From the NCBI RefSeq assembly GCF_014202505.1, contig NZ_JACHGW010000001.1, positions 868,001 to 932,000 of the forward strand: a stretch of 64,000 bases of DNA, read 5' to 3'. Made by a program: the position numbers and the translations under genes. The stretch comes from Armatimonas rosea (GTDB lineage: Bacteria > Armatimonadota > Armatimonadia > Armatimonadales > Armatimonadaceae). Within the stretch, counting starts at the first letter, position 1; each line of letters starts with the position of its first letter. The notes beneath the pieces are model-generated. The model was not told where the DNA came from. It saw only the letters and a program-made list of their open reading frames with translations, and did no database searches. Shown in pieces: positions 17,254 through 25,701 of the stretch.

Positions 17254-17667
17254 CTATATTCTGTTATTGAGGTACGCATTGCTTGCCGCATTTCCGGATG
17301 CCCGATCCGCCCAGACTTCGAGAGGGCTCGCATCGTGCCCGTTCTTGGGGAAGACGATGTAGCCCCAGGCGTAGCCCAGGAGAGTCAGGGGCAGGTACAG
17401 CGGCCCAAGAAGGCGGCCTTGGAGCGCGTGTACCAGCTCGTGACGGTAGATATTGTCGGAGAGTTTCTGTGAGCAGATCACCACATCGCCGATACACATC
17501 CCGGAAAAGTACCGCCGCCCAAAGCTCGCCGCGACCCAGCCACCGTCGATGAGGAACACGCGGTTCTCTCTGTCCCACGAGAGCCGCCCTCCCAGCCCGA
17601 AGAAGAGCCCGATGACGGTGTTGGGCAGCGACCAGAGATGGCCCAGCAGGAGGAGAATCAGACGCAT
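17254..17667 (-). CDS. Hypothetical protein with HELVH zincin-like motif
   Basis: 137 aa. The N-terminus is hydrophobic (LILLLLGHLWSLPNTVIGLFFGLGG). YRHELVHALQGRLLGPLYL around residues 75-95 carries HExxH, and EVWADRASG lies about 25 residues further on, a possible third-ligand Glu or Asp. A second hydrophobic stretch (LYLPLTLLGYAWGYIVF) follows. The arrangement suggests a small membrane-associated metalloprotease-like fold, but no named family was recognised. It is divergent from the 2-hydroxyacid dehydrogenase with 17 nt between the start codons. Confidence 0.72.
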   Translation of the reverse strand: MRLILLLLGHLWSLPNTVIGLFFGLGGRLSWDRENRVFLIDGGWVAASFGRRYFSGMCIGDVVICSQKLSDNIYRHELVHALQGRLLGPLYLPLTLLGYAWGYIVFPKNGHDASPLEVWADRASGNAASNAYLNNRI

Positions 17668-17684
17668 GCCGGGAAAATCGTACC

Positions 17685-18617
17685 ATGAAAATAATCGTCA
17701 CCGCCGCCTACTCGGACTTGGAAGAGGAGTACGACCACATGGTGCGGCTCCTCCCTGAGCACGACGTGGCCCCGACCCTCGCTCCCGATGCCCCGGTGCT
17801 CTGTGTGACCAGCCGGGACCTGGTCACCCTCGAGCTGCTCGATAGCCTGCCCGGCGTGCGGCTGATCGCGACCCGCTCGACCGGCTTTGAGCACATCGAC
17901 CTGGCGGCGGCGCGCGCGCGCGGGATCACGGTCTGCAATGTTCCCCACTACGGCGACCACACCGTGGCCGAGTTTGCCTTCGGCCTCTTGCTGACACTCA
18001 AGCGCCACCTACACACGGTCCTCAAAGACGCCGACGCGGGGCGGTTTCCTTTCGGTGGCCTACGGGGGCTGGACCTCTTTGGGCTGACCCTGGGGGTGGT
18101 CGGAGCGGGGCGGATCGGGCGGTGCGCGGCCAAGATCGGGGTGGGGTTTGGGATGACGGTCCTCGCCCACGATATCGCGCCCCTCCCCGACGAAGCCGAG
18201 CGCATTGGCTTTACCTATGTCGGGCTGGACGAGCTCCTCACCCGCGCCGATGTGCTGACCCTGCACACGCCCTTGACACCCCAGACCTACCACCTGATCG
18301 GCGCTGCGGAGCTCGCGCGGCTCCCACGGGGCGCGGTCCTGATCAACACCGCCCGAGGCAGCGTGGTCGCGCTTGCGGCAGTCCTACAGGCCCTCGACTC
18401 CGGCCAGCTTGCGGGAGCGGCCCTGGATGTTCTGGAGGACGAAGAGCGTATCGCGGAGCTGGCACCGCCCCTGCTGGAGCGCTACCCCAACCTGCTCCTC
18501 ACCCCGCACGTGGCCTACCACACGGTTGGGAGTGTCGGGCGCATCCGCCAGACCACCGCCGACAATATCCGTGCCTTTCTCAACGGAGCCCCCCAGAACA
18601 CCGTGCCGCTACCGTAG
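17685..18617 (+). CDS. D-isomer-specific 2-hydroxyacid dehydrogenase
   Basis: 310 aa. NAD-dependent oxidoreductase of the D-lactate dehydrogenase group. Seen: ATRSTGFEHIDLAAARARG (substrate domain), TVAEFAFGLLL, the Rossmann GVVGAGRIGRCAAKIG, the catalytic Arg in LINTARGSVV, Glu in LDVLEDEER and His in LTPHVAYHT. The substrate is probably D-lactate or a related 2-oxoacid, which would fit its place beside sugar-acid genes (fuconate catabolism ends in pyruvate/lactate). The 3' end overlaps the convergent dehydratase by 9 nt. Confidence 0.92.
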   Translation: MKIIVTAAYSDLEEEYDHMVRLLPEHDVAPTLAPDAPVLCVTSRDLVTLELLDSLPGVRLIATRSTGFEHIDLAAARARGITVCNVPHYGDHTVAEFAFGLLLTLKRHLHTVLKDADAGRFPFGGLRGLDLFGLTLGVVGAGRIGRCAAKIGVGFGMTVLAHDIAPLPDEAERIGFTYVGLDELLTRADVLTLHTPLTPQTYHLIGAAELARLPRGAVLINTARGSVVALAAVLQALDSGQLAGAALDVLEDEERIAELAPPLLERYPNLLLTPHVAYHTVGSVGRIRQTTADNIRAFLNGAPQNTVPLP

Positions 18618-19820
18618 GTCGCAGCTCGCGCCGGGCTCTTGTGGCGTCTTGTAGACCCCGTTCTCCACCTGCGCGGGGTGGACAAAGTGGGGCTTTAGGT
18701 GCGGGATGTGCTCCAAAAAGACAGGCTCCTGGCCCAGCACGATCGCATTGAAGAGCACGAGGTGCTGGTGGAGCTGGCCCATGTCCCCGACATGCGGGAC
18801 GATCGGCTTGCCGAACTTCTTGGCAAGCAAGCTGACGGCCAGGAACTCACTCACCCCGGCTAGGCGCACGGCATCGGCCTGGACATAGGCGAGCGCACCG
18901 GCCTGGAGGTAGTTCTTAAAGACAATGCGGTTGGGGAAGTGCTCCCCCGCGGCGATCCGACCGGGGACAACCTCGGTATTGAGCCGCTGGTGCGCCAGGA
19001 GATCGTCGGGGTGGGTGGGCTCCTCGATCCAGAGCGGCTTGAGGGGAGCCAGCGCTCGGCACGCCGCCTCGGCCTCGGGGAGGCTCCACTTTTGGTTGGC
19101 GTCGCACATCAGGCTCCCCGCATCCCCGATTGCCTCCCGCACGAGAGTGGCGCGGCGCAGGTCGCGGGTAAAGTCATCGGAGCCCACTTTTAGCTTGAGC
19201 GCGGTGAAGCCCGCCCCCAGGCTCTTCTTGATGTTCTCGGCGAGCTTGGTGTCGTCGTAGCCCAGCCAGCCCGCCGACGTATCGTAGCCGGGGTAGCCGT
19301 CGGTGAGGAAGTGGGTCTGGGAGCGCGGCTGGCGTAGCAGCTCCAGAGCCTGCGCAGGCGTGAGGGCATCATCGACATAGCTGAGGTCGAGTGTCGCCAG
19401 GAGCGCCTCGGGCGAGAGGTCGAGGAGGAGCTTCCAGAGCGGGACACCGTGCGCCTTGGCCCAGAGGTCCCAGCAGGCGTTGTTGAGCGCGGCGAGCGCG
19501 AGCTGCACCACCCCCTTGTGTGGCCCGAGCCAGCGTAGCTGCGGGTGGTCCGCGAGCCGGCGCTGGAGTGTCCCCAGCTGCGCCATCAGCTCCTCGGTCT
19601 CTAGCCCGACCAGCGGCTCTGCGAGGAGCTGGATTGCCTGGCAGACCAGCTCATTGCCGCCGCCCAGCGTGAAGGCCAGGCCCGTACCCGTGGCTCCGGT
19701 GTCGGTCTGAAGCAGCGCGGTGGCGTAGCTATAGACGGGGTTGGTGTGGAGCGAGTCGGTCCCCGCGCCGCCGGAGAGCGGGAAGCGGGCATCCCGCACC
19801 GAGACTTGGGTGATTGTCAC
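18609..19820 (-). CDS. Enolase-superfamily sugar-acid dehydratase, L-fuconate dehydratase-like
   Basis: 403 aa. The N-terminus (VRDARFPLSGGAGTDSLHTNPVYSYA) matches the fuconate dehydratase/ENOSF1 opening (VRFPTS...SDAMHTDPDYSAAY). Barrel residues are visible: KLKVG (KxK bases), CDANQKW, WIEEPTHPDD and AGEHFPNR (Mg2+ ligands D, E, E), and the general-acid His in PIVPHVGDMGQLHQHL. It dehydrates L-fuconate or a close aldonic acid to a 2-keto-3-deoxy acid. The start is GTG at 19820, overlapping the upstream TIM-barrel stop as GTGA; in-frame codons further upstream lie inside that gene. L-rhamnonate is an alternative substrate. Confidence 0.88.
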   Translation of the reverse strand: MTITQVSVRDARFPLSGGAGTDSLHTNPVYSYATALLQTDTGATGTGLAFTLGGGNELVCQAIQLLAEPLVGLETEELMAQLGTLQRRLADHPQLRWLGPHKGVVQLALAALNNACWDLWAKAHGVPLWKLLLDLSPEALLATLDLSYVDDALTPAQALELLRQPRSQTHFLTDGYPGYDTSAGWLGYDDTKLAENIKKSLGAGFTALKLKVGSDDFTRDLRRATLVREAIGDAGSLMCDANQKWSLPEAEAACRALAPLKPLWIEEPTHPDDLLAHQRLNTEVVPGRIAAGEHFPNRIVFKNYLQAGALAYVQADAVRLAGVSEFLAVSLLAKKFGKPIVPHVGDMGQLHQHLVLFNAIVLGQEPVFLEHIPHLKPHFVHPAQVENGVYKTPQEPGASCDLR

Positions 19821-20596
19821 GTGCGCAGTGCCTCCAGAAACTCCCGGTTGCGCCGCGCACTTGCGGTTGTCTCCTCCCACGTTCCCGTGCGGCAGCACTC
19901 CACCATCACGGGGCCGGAAAAGCCGCCCTCGTTGAGCGCCGCAAAGACCGCAGGGAAGTCCACGGCTCCCTCGCCAAACTCTAGCATGACCTCGCCTCGT
20001 AGGGTCGCGCAGTCCTTGGCGCAGAGGCCCGTGGTGCGCGCCGCGACACGCCGCGCCTCCACGACAGGGGCTTTTCCGGTGTAGTGGATAATATTGCCCG
20101 CATCGTACCAGAGCCCGACATTGGGGTGGGCGATCTGGTCAAAGCAGCGCTCGATCTCCTCGGCTGCGGCGGTGCACCCGCCGTGGGGCTTGAAGACCAC
20201 CTGGATTCCGTGCGGCTCGGCCTGCTGCGCGGCAGAGCGGGTGGCGGCGTACCAGCGGGCGAACTGCGGCTCGTGGTCGGCGCCAAAGGTCATTAAATAG
20301 CGCACGCCCAGTGCCTGCGCGCTCTCTACCTGACGCGAGATACTTGCAAAGGCTTCGGCTTCACTGCCGCTGTGGTCCACGTGCAGGCACGCCAGGTTCG
20401 CGGTCAGCCCGTGCGCCGCCAGTCGTGCAAGTATCGCCGCCGTGTCCATGCCATCGAGGGCCAGCGAGATATCCGCCACCCCACCCAGCAGCCCGACTAC
20501 CGAGTAGCCCGCAGCGGCGACTCCTGCCAGCGCCTCGTCGAACGAAAACTTTCCCCAAGGGCGCACAAACGCCCCGATCTGCCACGTTGCTTCCAT
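19817..20596 (-). CDS. Sugar phosphate isomerase/epimerase (xylose isomerase-like TIM barrel)
   Basis: 259 aa. Cytosolic TIM barrel of the AP endonuclease 2 family. Seen: the opening FVRPWGKFSFDEALAGVAAAGYSVVGL, ANLACLHVDHSG, GVRYLMTFGA, VVFKPHGGC, VGLWYDAGNIIHY (metal Asp) and VDFPAVFAALNEGGFSGPVMVECC (C-terminal metal Glu). It probably isomerises a sugar or sugar acid in the same pathway as the downstream dehydratase, to which it is coupled by a GTGA overlap. The ATG at 20596 is set by a TATAAT box 6 nt upstream. Confidence 0.85.
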   Translation of the reverse strand: MEATWQIGAFVRPWGKFSFDEALAGVAAAGYSVVGLLGGVADISLALDGMDTAAILARLAAHGLTANLACLHVDHSGSEAEAFASISRQVESAQALGVRYLMTFGADHEPQFARWYAATRSAAQQAEPHGIQVVFKPHGGCTAAAEEIERCFDQIAHPNVGLWYDAGNIIHYTGKAPVVEARRVAARTTGLCAKDCATLRGEVMLEFGEGAVDFPAVFAALNEGGFSGPVMVECCRTGTWEETTASARRNREFLEALRT

Positions 20597-20602
20597 GCGG
20601 GA

Positions 20603-20618
20603 ATTATATCGGTACAAT
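20603..20618. promoter_or_regulatory. Divergent overlapping leaderless promoters
   Basis: Only 27 nt separate the two start codons. Minus strand TATAAT (20608-20603) is 6 nt from the isomerase ATG; plus strand TACAAT (20613-20618) is 5 nt from the MFS ATG. Both -35 regions would lie inside the opposite gene, so the promoters should compete. Confidence 0.65.
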
Positions 20619-20623
20619 GGCCC

Positions 20624-21808
20624 ATGCGGCGCTTCTTTTATGGTTGGATTGTCTTGTGGGTGGCGGCTCTGGCGATGGTGGGGACCCTGCCAGGGCGGAC
20701 TCAGGGGCTGGGGCTGATCACCGAGCCTCTGCTCAAGGACTTTGGACTGGAGCGCGTCGCCTACGCCAACCTCAACCTCTGGGCGACTCTAATCGGCTCG
20801 CTGTTTTGTCTCGGGATCGGGACACTGCTCGACAAGCTCGGGAGCCGCGCGGTGCTCACGGCGCTTGCGCTGCTCTTAGGGGCGACCGTGATCGCGATGG
20901 GCCAGTCCACGCAAGTGGCGCTGCTCTTTGTCTTTCTGGTTTTGATTCGTGGGCTTGGGCAGAGCGCACTCTCGGTGGTGAGCCTGGCGATGGTGGGGCA
21001 GTGGTTCACGACGGGCCTAGAGAAGGCGATGGCGACCTATACGGTGGTGATGACAATTGGGTTCATGGCCGCCTTTCCCGGAGTTGGGGCGGTGATCGAG
21101 AAGAGTGGCTGGCGGGTGGCTTGGTCGGGGATTGGGTGGGCGCTAGTGCTCGTGCTGGCCCCATTGGCACTGCTGCTTGTCCGCCGCGCCCCGGTCGAGC
21201 ACGATGCCCAGGAGAGCCCCCTCCCGGTCGGCGGTGCGACTCTTGCGGAGGCCCTGCGCACCCCCGCGTTCTGGGTGATGGGGCTCTCCAGTGCGCTCTA
21301 TGGGCTGATCGCGTCGGGGATTGGGCTCTTTAATGAGTCGGTCCTAAAAGAGCTAGGGTTTGCCGCCAATGTCTACCACACGACCCTGGCGATCACGGCG
21401 CTGACGGGGCTGGTGGGCAACTTTCTCGGTGGGTTTCTCGCGACCAAGCTGCCCCTCAACCGCCTGATGGCAATCGCCATGCTCCTGCTGACCGTCGGGC
21501 TGGCCGCGCTCCCGCTGGCACGCTCGATGGGGTTGGTGCTAGGAATCTCGGTCTTGCTCGGTGTGGCGGGGGGCTTTGTGATGGTGCTGTTCTTCTCGTT
21601 CTGGGCGCACGCCTTCGGGCGCGCACACCTCGGAAAAATCCAGGGGGCCGCGCAGCTCCTGACGGTTCTCGCCTCCGCCCTTGGTCCCGTGCTCCTCGCC
21701 GAGGTCTACCAGCGCACGGGCTCGTACGGGAGCATCTTCTACTTGCTTGCGGGCGTTGTTGGGGTACTGGGTGGCCTCTGCTGGACAACCAAGACCGCCG
21801 GTTTCTAG
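20624..21808 (+). CDS. Major facilitator superfamily transporter
   Basis: 394 aa with about 12 hydrophobic helices. Typical MFS phrases: FYGWIVLWVAALAMVGTLPGRTQ at the N-terminus, GTLLDKLGSRAVL in the loop between helices 2 and 3, and NFLGGFLATKLPLNRLM in the second half. The profile resembles oxalate/formate antiporter or monocarboxylate-type members. It is divergent from the isomerase/dehydratase pair, so the likely cargo is a sugar acid or organic acid; this is inference. Start at ATG 20624 with a TACAAT box 5 nt before. Confidence 0.9.
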   Translation: MRRFFYGWIVLWVAALAMVGTLPGRTQGLGLITEPLLKDFGLERVAYANLNLWATLIGSLFCLGIGTLLDKLGSRAVLTALALLLGATVIAMGQSTQVALLFVFLVLIRGLGQSALSVVSLAMVGQWFTTGLEKAMATYTVVMTIGFMAAFPGVGAVIEKSGWRVAWSGIGWALVLVLAPLALLLVRRAPVEHDAQESPLPVGGATLAEALRTPAFWVMGLSSALYGLIASGIGLFNESVLKELGFAANVYHTTLAITALTGLVGNFLGGFLATKLPLNRLMAIAMLLLTVGLAALPLARSMGLVLGISVLLGVAGGFVMVLFFSFWAHAFGRAHLGKIQGAAQLLTVLASALGPVLLAEVYQRTGSYGSIFYLLAGVVGVLGGLCWTTKTAGF

Positions 21809-21818
21809 CCGCGGCAGG

Positions 21819-21824
21819 TATAAT
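21819..21824 (+). promoter_or_regulatory. -10 box of the rhamnosidase gene
   Basis: TATAAT with 6 nt (all C) before the ATG at 21831, implying a leaderless mRNA. No clear -35. Confidence 0.6.
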
Positions 21825-21830
21825 CCCCCC

Positions 21831-24800
21831 ATGACCCGTCACACCCTCTTCGCCGCTGCCACGCTGGCAGCGCTGGTTGCTCCCGCCCAGGCCGCGCTCA
21901 CGGTCGGCCGCCTGCGCTGTGAGTACAAGACCAACCCGCTCGCCATCGATCTTGCCAAGCCCCGCCTCTCGTGGATCGTCGAGAGTAAGGAAAAAGGCCA
22001 GAAGCAGACCGCCTACCAGATCATGGTGGGCACCGCGCCGGGCAAGGCCGATCTCTGGGACACGGGGAAAGTGGCCTCCGACGAGACCATCCAGATTCCC
22101 TACGGTGGGCAGGCGCTGGAGAGCGGGCAGCAGGCGTTCTGGCAGGTGAAGGTCTGGGATGCCAAGGGCAAGACCAGTGTCAGCACGACCGCACACTGGA
22201 CCAAGGGGCTGGGCACAAATGACTGGAAGGCGCAGTGGATTCAAGCCGCCCTCCCCAAGCCAGCAAATGCCCTGCCGCCGCTCACGCTCGACGGTGCCAG
22301 CTGGATCTGGCTGGCGAGCGACCCGGAGACCCCGCCCGTGGGCAAGCGCAGCTTCCGTGTCCAGTTCGATGCCCCCGCCGGAGCGAGCGCACGGATCGCA
22401 CTGACGGCGGACAATAGCTACACGGTCGCGGTGAACGGCAAGAACCTCGCTACGGCCAAGGGCAGCGACTGGAAGTTCTACAACACCTACGATCTCAAAG
22501 ATTTATTGGTGGCGGGCGCGAACACGGTGGTGGTGACGGTCACCAACGAGGGGGATGCCCCCAACCCCGCGGGGCTGATCGCCAAGCTCGTGGTCAATGG
22601 AAAAGAGTACCCAACCGGCAAGAGCTGGGAGGGCAGTGTCGCGCGGCGTGCCTGGGAGCCGGTGAAGATTCTTGGGCCGGCGGGGATGGCACCCTGGGGC
22701 AAGGCCGAGGCGGGAGGGAGCGGCAACAACGCCATGACCCCGCCGCCGCACTTCCGCAACACGTTCCGTGTGGAGAAGCCGGTCAAGCGCGCGCTGCTCT
22801 ACGCCACCGCCCTCGGGGTCTATGAGCTGGGGCTCAATGGCAAGCCGGTCAGCGACGATGTCTTCTCGCCGGGGTGGACGGAGTACAAGAAGCGGGTACA
22901 CTATCTGGCCTACGATGTGACCAAGCAGCTGACGGTGGGGCCCAACCAGCTCCAGGCACAGCTTGGGGATGGCTGGTACGCGAGCTACCTGGCCTTCACA
23001 GGGCGGCGGCGCTACTACGACGGCGACCCGCGCCTCAAGCTCCAGCTCAATATCGAGTATGTCGATGGCACCAAGGCGACGATCGGCACGGGCCAGGACT
23101 GGCAGTGGGCCTACGGGCAGATCCTGACATCGGACATGCTCATGGGCGAGGAGGTGGACACCCGCAAGACCGCCACAGACTGGAAGCCGGTGCAGACCCT
23201 TGCCAACCTGCCCATCGTGGTCGAGGCGCACCCTGGCGAGCCGATCCGCCCCGCCGCCGCGATCGCCGCGACCACGCGCACGGAGCCTAAGAAGGGGACC
23301 TTTATCTACAACCTGGGGCAGAACCTCACCGGCTGGGCACGGATCACGGTCACGGGCAAGCCGGGCCAGACCGTCACCGTGCGCCACGCCGAGCGCCTCA
23401 ACCCCGATGGCACGGCCTACTTCACCAACCTACGCGCCGCCAAGGCCACGGACACGTATATCCTCAAGGGCGGCACCCAGACTCTGGAGCCCAAGTTCAC
23501 CTTCCATGGCTTCCAGTATGTCGAGATCACGGGCCTGGACACCGCGCCCGCGCCCAAGAACGTGGTGGGGATCGCCGTGCACTCGCAGATGGCCGACACG
23601 CTGACGTTCGACTCGGACAACAAGCTCCTGAACAAGCTCACCGACAATATCGACTGGGGCTTTATCGGCAACGCGCTCGATGTGCCCACGGACTGTCCCC
23701 AGCGCGACGAGCGGGCGGGCTGGACTGGCGATGCCCAGGTCTTCGCCAAGACCGCGATGCTCAACCGCGACACGGCGGCGTTCTTCACCAAGTGGCTGGT
23801 CGATCTGATCGAGGACGGCCAAGGCGCCGATGGCGCTTTGCCCGATGTCGCGCCCTATCTCTCGATGGTGGGCCGGGGCAACGCGGCGTGGGAGGACTCC
23901 GGGGTGGTGGTGACCTACCGGATGTACGAGATGTTCGGCGACACACAGGCGATCCGTGACCACTGGGCCGGGCTGACCCGCTACATGGAGCACCTGAACA
24001 AGGTCGCCCCCGAGGGCATCCGTCAGGTTGGGGCCTACGGCGACTGGCTGCTCCTCGATGCACCGCAGCAGTCCGCGGTGCACGGGACGGCCTACTACTT
24101 CTACTGCGCCAAGCTCATGGCGACCATGGCCGATGCCATCAGCAAGCCCGACGAGGCCAAGGCCTACCGCGCCCTCGCCGAGAAAGTGAGGGCCGCCTTC
24201 AACGAGAAGTTTGTCGGCGCAGATGGCAGTGTCACCGACAAGGGCAAGGCATCGCAGACCTTCTACGCGCTGGCGCTGGGCTGGGACCTGCTCCCCAAGG
24301 AGAAGCGGGCCGGGGCGCAGAAGCAGCTCGAAGGCTTGCTGGCCGCCAAGAAGAACCACCTCGCCACCGGCTTTATCGGGACTCCCGTCCTGCTCTTCGC
24401 CCTGGATGGGGTCGGCCGCACCGATCTGGCTAACCAGCTTGTCCTCAACGACGACTACCCCTCCTGGCTGTACCAAGTCAAGCTCGGCTCGACCACGATG
24501 TGGGAGCGCTGGGATGGCTGGACTCCCGAGAAAGGCTTCCAGAACCCGGGGATGAACAGCTTCAACCACTACTGGCTCGGCTGTGTCAGCGAGTGGCTCA
24601 CCACGGGCCTGGTGGGGATCGACACCGACGGCCCCGGCTGGAAGAAGCTGGTGATCAAGCCGCGCTTTAACACCGTCCTCAACCACGCCAGCGCCAGCTA
24701 CGACTCGATCCGCGGACGTGTCTCCGCCAGCTGGAAAAAGAGCGGCAACAGCGCCACGGTCAACGTGACCATCCCCGCCAACACCACGGCTCGCCTAGAG

Positions 24801-24863
24801 CTCCCCGGAAAGACCGAGAGCCTCACCAGCGGCACCTACACGTTCACGGTGAAGCTACCCTAG
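21831..24863 (+). CDS. Alpha-L-rhamnosidase, GH78 family
   Basis: 1010 aa with a signal peptide (RHTLFAAATLAALVAPAQA), so exported. The N-terminal Bac_rhamnosid region opens LRCEYKTNPLAIDLAKPRLSW, followed by beta-sandwich domains (residues about 140-420) and an (alpha/alpha)6 catalytic barrel. The general acid motif is DVPTDCPQRDERAGWTGDAQVF near residue 620; the second carboxylate is in TTMWERWDGWTP near residue 890. The C-terminal beta domain follows (GPGWKKLVIKP). It releases L-rhamnose from glycans or glycosides. Its TAG shares CTAG with the extended xisI reading frame on the other strand. Confidence 0.94.
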   Translation: MTRHTLFAAATLAALVAPAQAALTVGRLRCEYKTNPLAIDLAKPRLSWIVESKEKGQKQTAYQIMVGTAPGKADLWDTGKVASDETIQIPYGGQALESGQQAFWQVKVWDAKGKTSVSTTAHWTKGLGTNDWKAQWIQAALPKPANALPPLTLDGASWIWLASDPETPPVGKRSFRVQFDAPAGASARIALTADNSYTVAVNGKNLATAKGSDWKFYNTYDLKDLLVAGANTVVVTVTNEGDAPNPAGLIAKLVVNGKEYPTGKSWEGSVARRAWEPVKILGPAGMAPWGKAEAGGSGNNAMTPPPHFRNTFRVEKPVKRALLYATALGVYELGLNGKPVSDDVFSPGWTEYKKRVHYLAYDVTKQLTVGPNQLQAQLGDGWYASYLAFTGRRRYYDGDPRLKLQLNIEYVDGTKATIGTGQDWQWAYGQILTSDMLMGEEVDTRKTATDWKPVQTLANLPIVVEAHPGEPIRPAAAIAATTRTEPKKGTFIYNLGQNLTGWARITVTGKPGQTVTVRHAERLNPDGTAYFTNLRAAKATDTYILKGGTQTLEPKFTFHGFQYVEITGLDTAPAPKNVVGIAVHSQMADTLTFDSDNKLLNKLTDNIDWGFIGNALDVPTDCPQRDERAGWTGDAQVFAKTAMLNRDTAAFFTKWLVDLIEDGQGADGALPDVAPYLSMVGRGNAAWEDSGVVVTYRMYEMFGDTQAIRDHWAGLTRYMEHLNKVAPEGIRQVGAYGDWLLLDAPQQSAVHGTAYYFYCAKLMATMADAISKPDEAKAYRALAEKVRAAFNEKFVGADGSVTDKGKASQTFYALALGWDLLPKEKRAGAQKQLEGLLAAKKNHLATGFIGTPVLLFALDGVGRTDLANQLVLNDDYPSWLYQVKLGSTTMWERWDGWTPEKGFQNPGMNSFNHYWLGCVSEWLTTGLVGIDTDGPGWKKLVIKPRFNTVLNHASASYDSIRGRVSASWKKSGNSATVNVTIPANTTARLELPGKTESLTSGTYTFTVKLP

Positions 24864-25195
24864 CCGACAGCGAACTCGGTGAACTGGCGCTTGAACGGGG
24901 ATTAAAATCCCAGCACGATGTCACTCTTAGGAACGCCTGCAGCTACCAAGCGGTGGGCGATTCCTTCTTCAGTACCATCGTGCTGAATCCATATCTTTCC
25001 CCCACGAATGTCTAAATGCAGAACGGTGCCGTGAATGCGCTGCTCACCACGCCAGCCTACCGTCATGAGCTGGTAGTGGTCATTTTGCGTATCGAGGATT
25101 GTCTCTACTTCCACATCGGCCTGCGGGACACTCTCTTGGGAATACGCAAGAAGCGCTTCCTTGATTTTCTCTCGATAGAGATTTAGCGTATCCAT
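24860..25195 (-). pseudogene. xisI: xisI, fdxN-element excision controlling factor family, internal stop
   Basis: The open part (24902-25195) encodes 97 aa: DTLNLYREKIKEALLAYS, TILDTQNDHYQLMTVGW, RIHGTVLHLDIRGGKIWIQHDGTEEGIAHRLVAAGVPKSDIVLGF. This is the XisI family, usually about 111 aa. After GF comes TAA (24904-24902), then in the same frame SPFKRQFTEFAVG and TAG at 24860, which is the family's normal tail (GF-H-xPFKRQFTEFA). One codon, normally His, has become a stop. The frame without that stop is 111 codons, so this is a recent nonsense change. The truncated protein may still fold. Named after cyanobacterial heterocyst excision, but most XisI proteins lie outside that system; no XisH is visible. 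Confidence 0.82.
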
Positions 25196-25249
25196 TGAGT
25201 TATTACCTCCTGTTGTGCATCATAGACAAGTATTGAGAGGCAGTCGTCT

Positions 25250-25642
25250 CTACAGCTTTGCCAAAAGTAGCGTGCAGATGTCGCTGTCTCGGAACATGCC
25301 GTCGGTCTGTAGGGCGTAGGCGCAGTGCATCTCAAGCACGCCCCCCTCGAAGGTCATCTGCATCTGCGCTTTGTCTTTGACATTCTTGAGCTTAATGAGG
25401 GTCAGCCCCTCGCGCACGGCTTCTTTACCCAGCTCGTCAAGGCAGATCGTCCGGAGTGCCATGTTCAGCCGGTGACACGAGAGGTTGTCCAGGAAGTTGA
25501 GCCCCTCTAGGTCATCGGCCAAGCTCTCCCAATCGACATCATAAGGAACCGCCTTGCCGCAGATCTCCTCAATTTCTTGGACGCGCTCTGGCAGTGTTGT
25601 CTCCCGAAGCTCCTTGATCTTTCGCCGCTCCATCAGTCCCAT
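25250..25642 (-). CDS. Hypothetical protein
   Basis: 130 aa, not recognised. The N-terminal half is charged and helical (MERRKIKELRETTLPERVQEIEEICG); the middle is acidic (DVDWESLADDLEGLNFLDNLSCHRLNMALRTICLDELGKEAVREGLTLIKLKNV); the C-terminus is more beta-like. It does not resemble XisH. Of two close ATGs, 25642 is 9 nt from GAGGAG, whereas 25648 is only 3 nt away. A TATAAT box lies at 25674-25669. It is 54 nt upstream of xisI on the same strand, so co-transcription is possible. Confidence 0.68.
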   Translation of the reverse strand: MGLMERRKIKELRETTLPERVQEIEEICGKAVPYDVDWESLADDLEGLNFLDNLSCHRLNMALRTICLDELGKEAVREGLTLIKLKNVKDKAQMQMTFEGGVLEMHCAYALQTDGMFRDSDICTLLLAKL

Positions 25643-25668
25643 AATCATAAACTCCTCTGTTAGGAGCA

Positions 25669-25690
25669 ATTATACAAGACATCGTATAAT
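25669..25690. promoter_or_regulatory. Divergent -10 boxes for 25250-25642 and the sugar ABC gene
   Basis: Minus strand TATAAT at 25674-25669 and plus strand TATAAT at 25685-25690, 10 nt apart. The plus-strand +1 would fall at or just before GTG 25699 / ATG 25702. Confidence 0.5.
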
Positions 25691-25701
25691 GGGGCGTAGT
25701 G

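Noticed and set aside
25250-25642. XisH partner of xisI
   Set aside because: The sequence has none of the XisH features I know; it is only adjacent.
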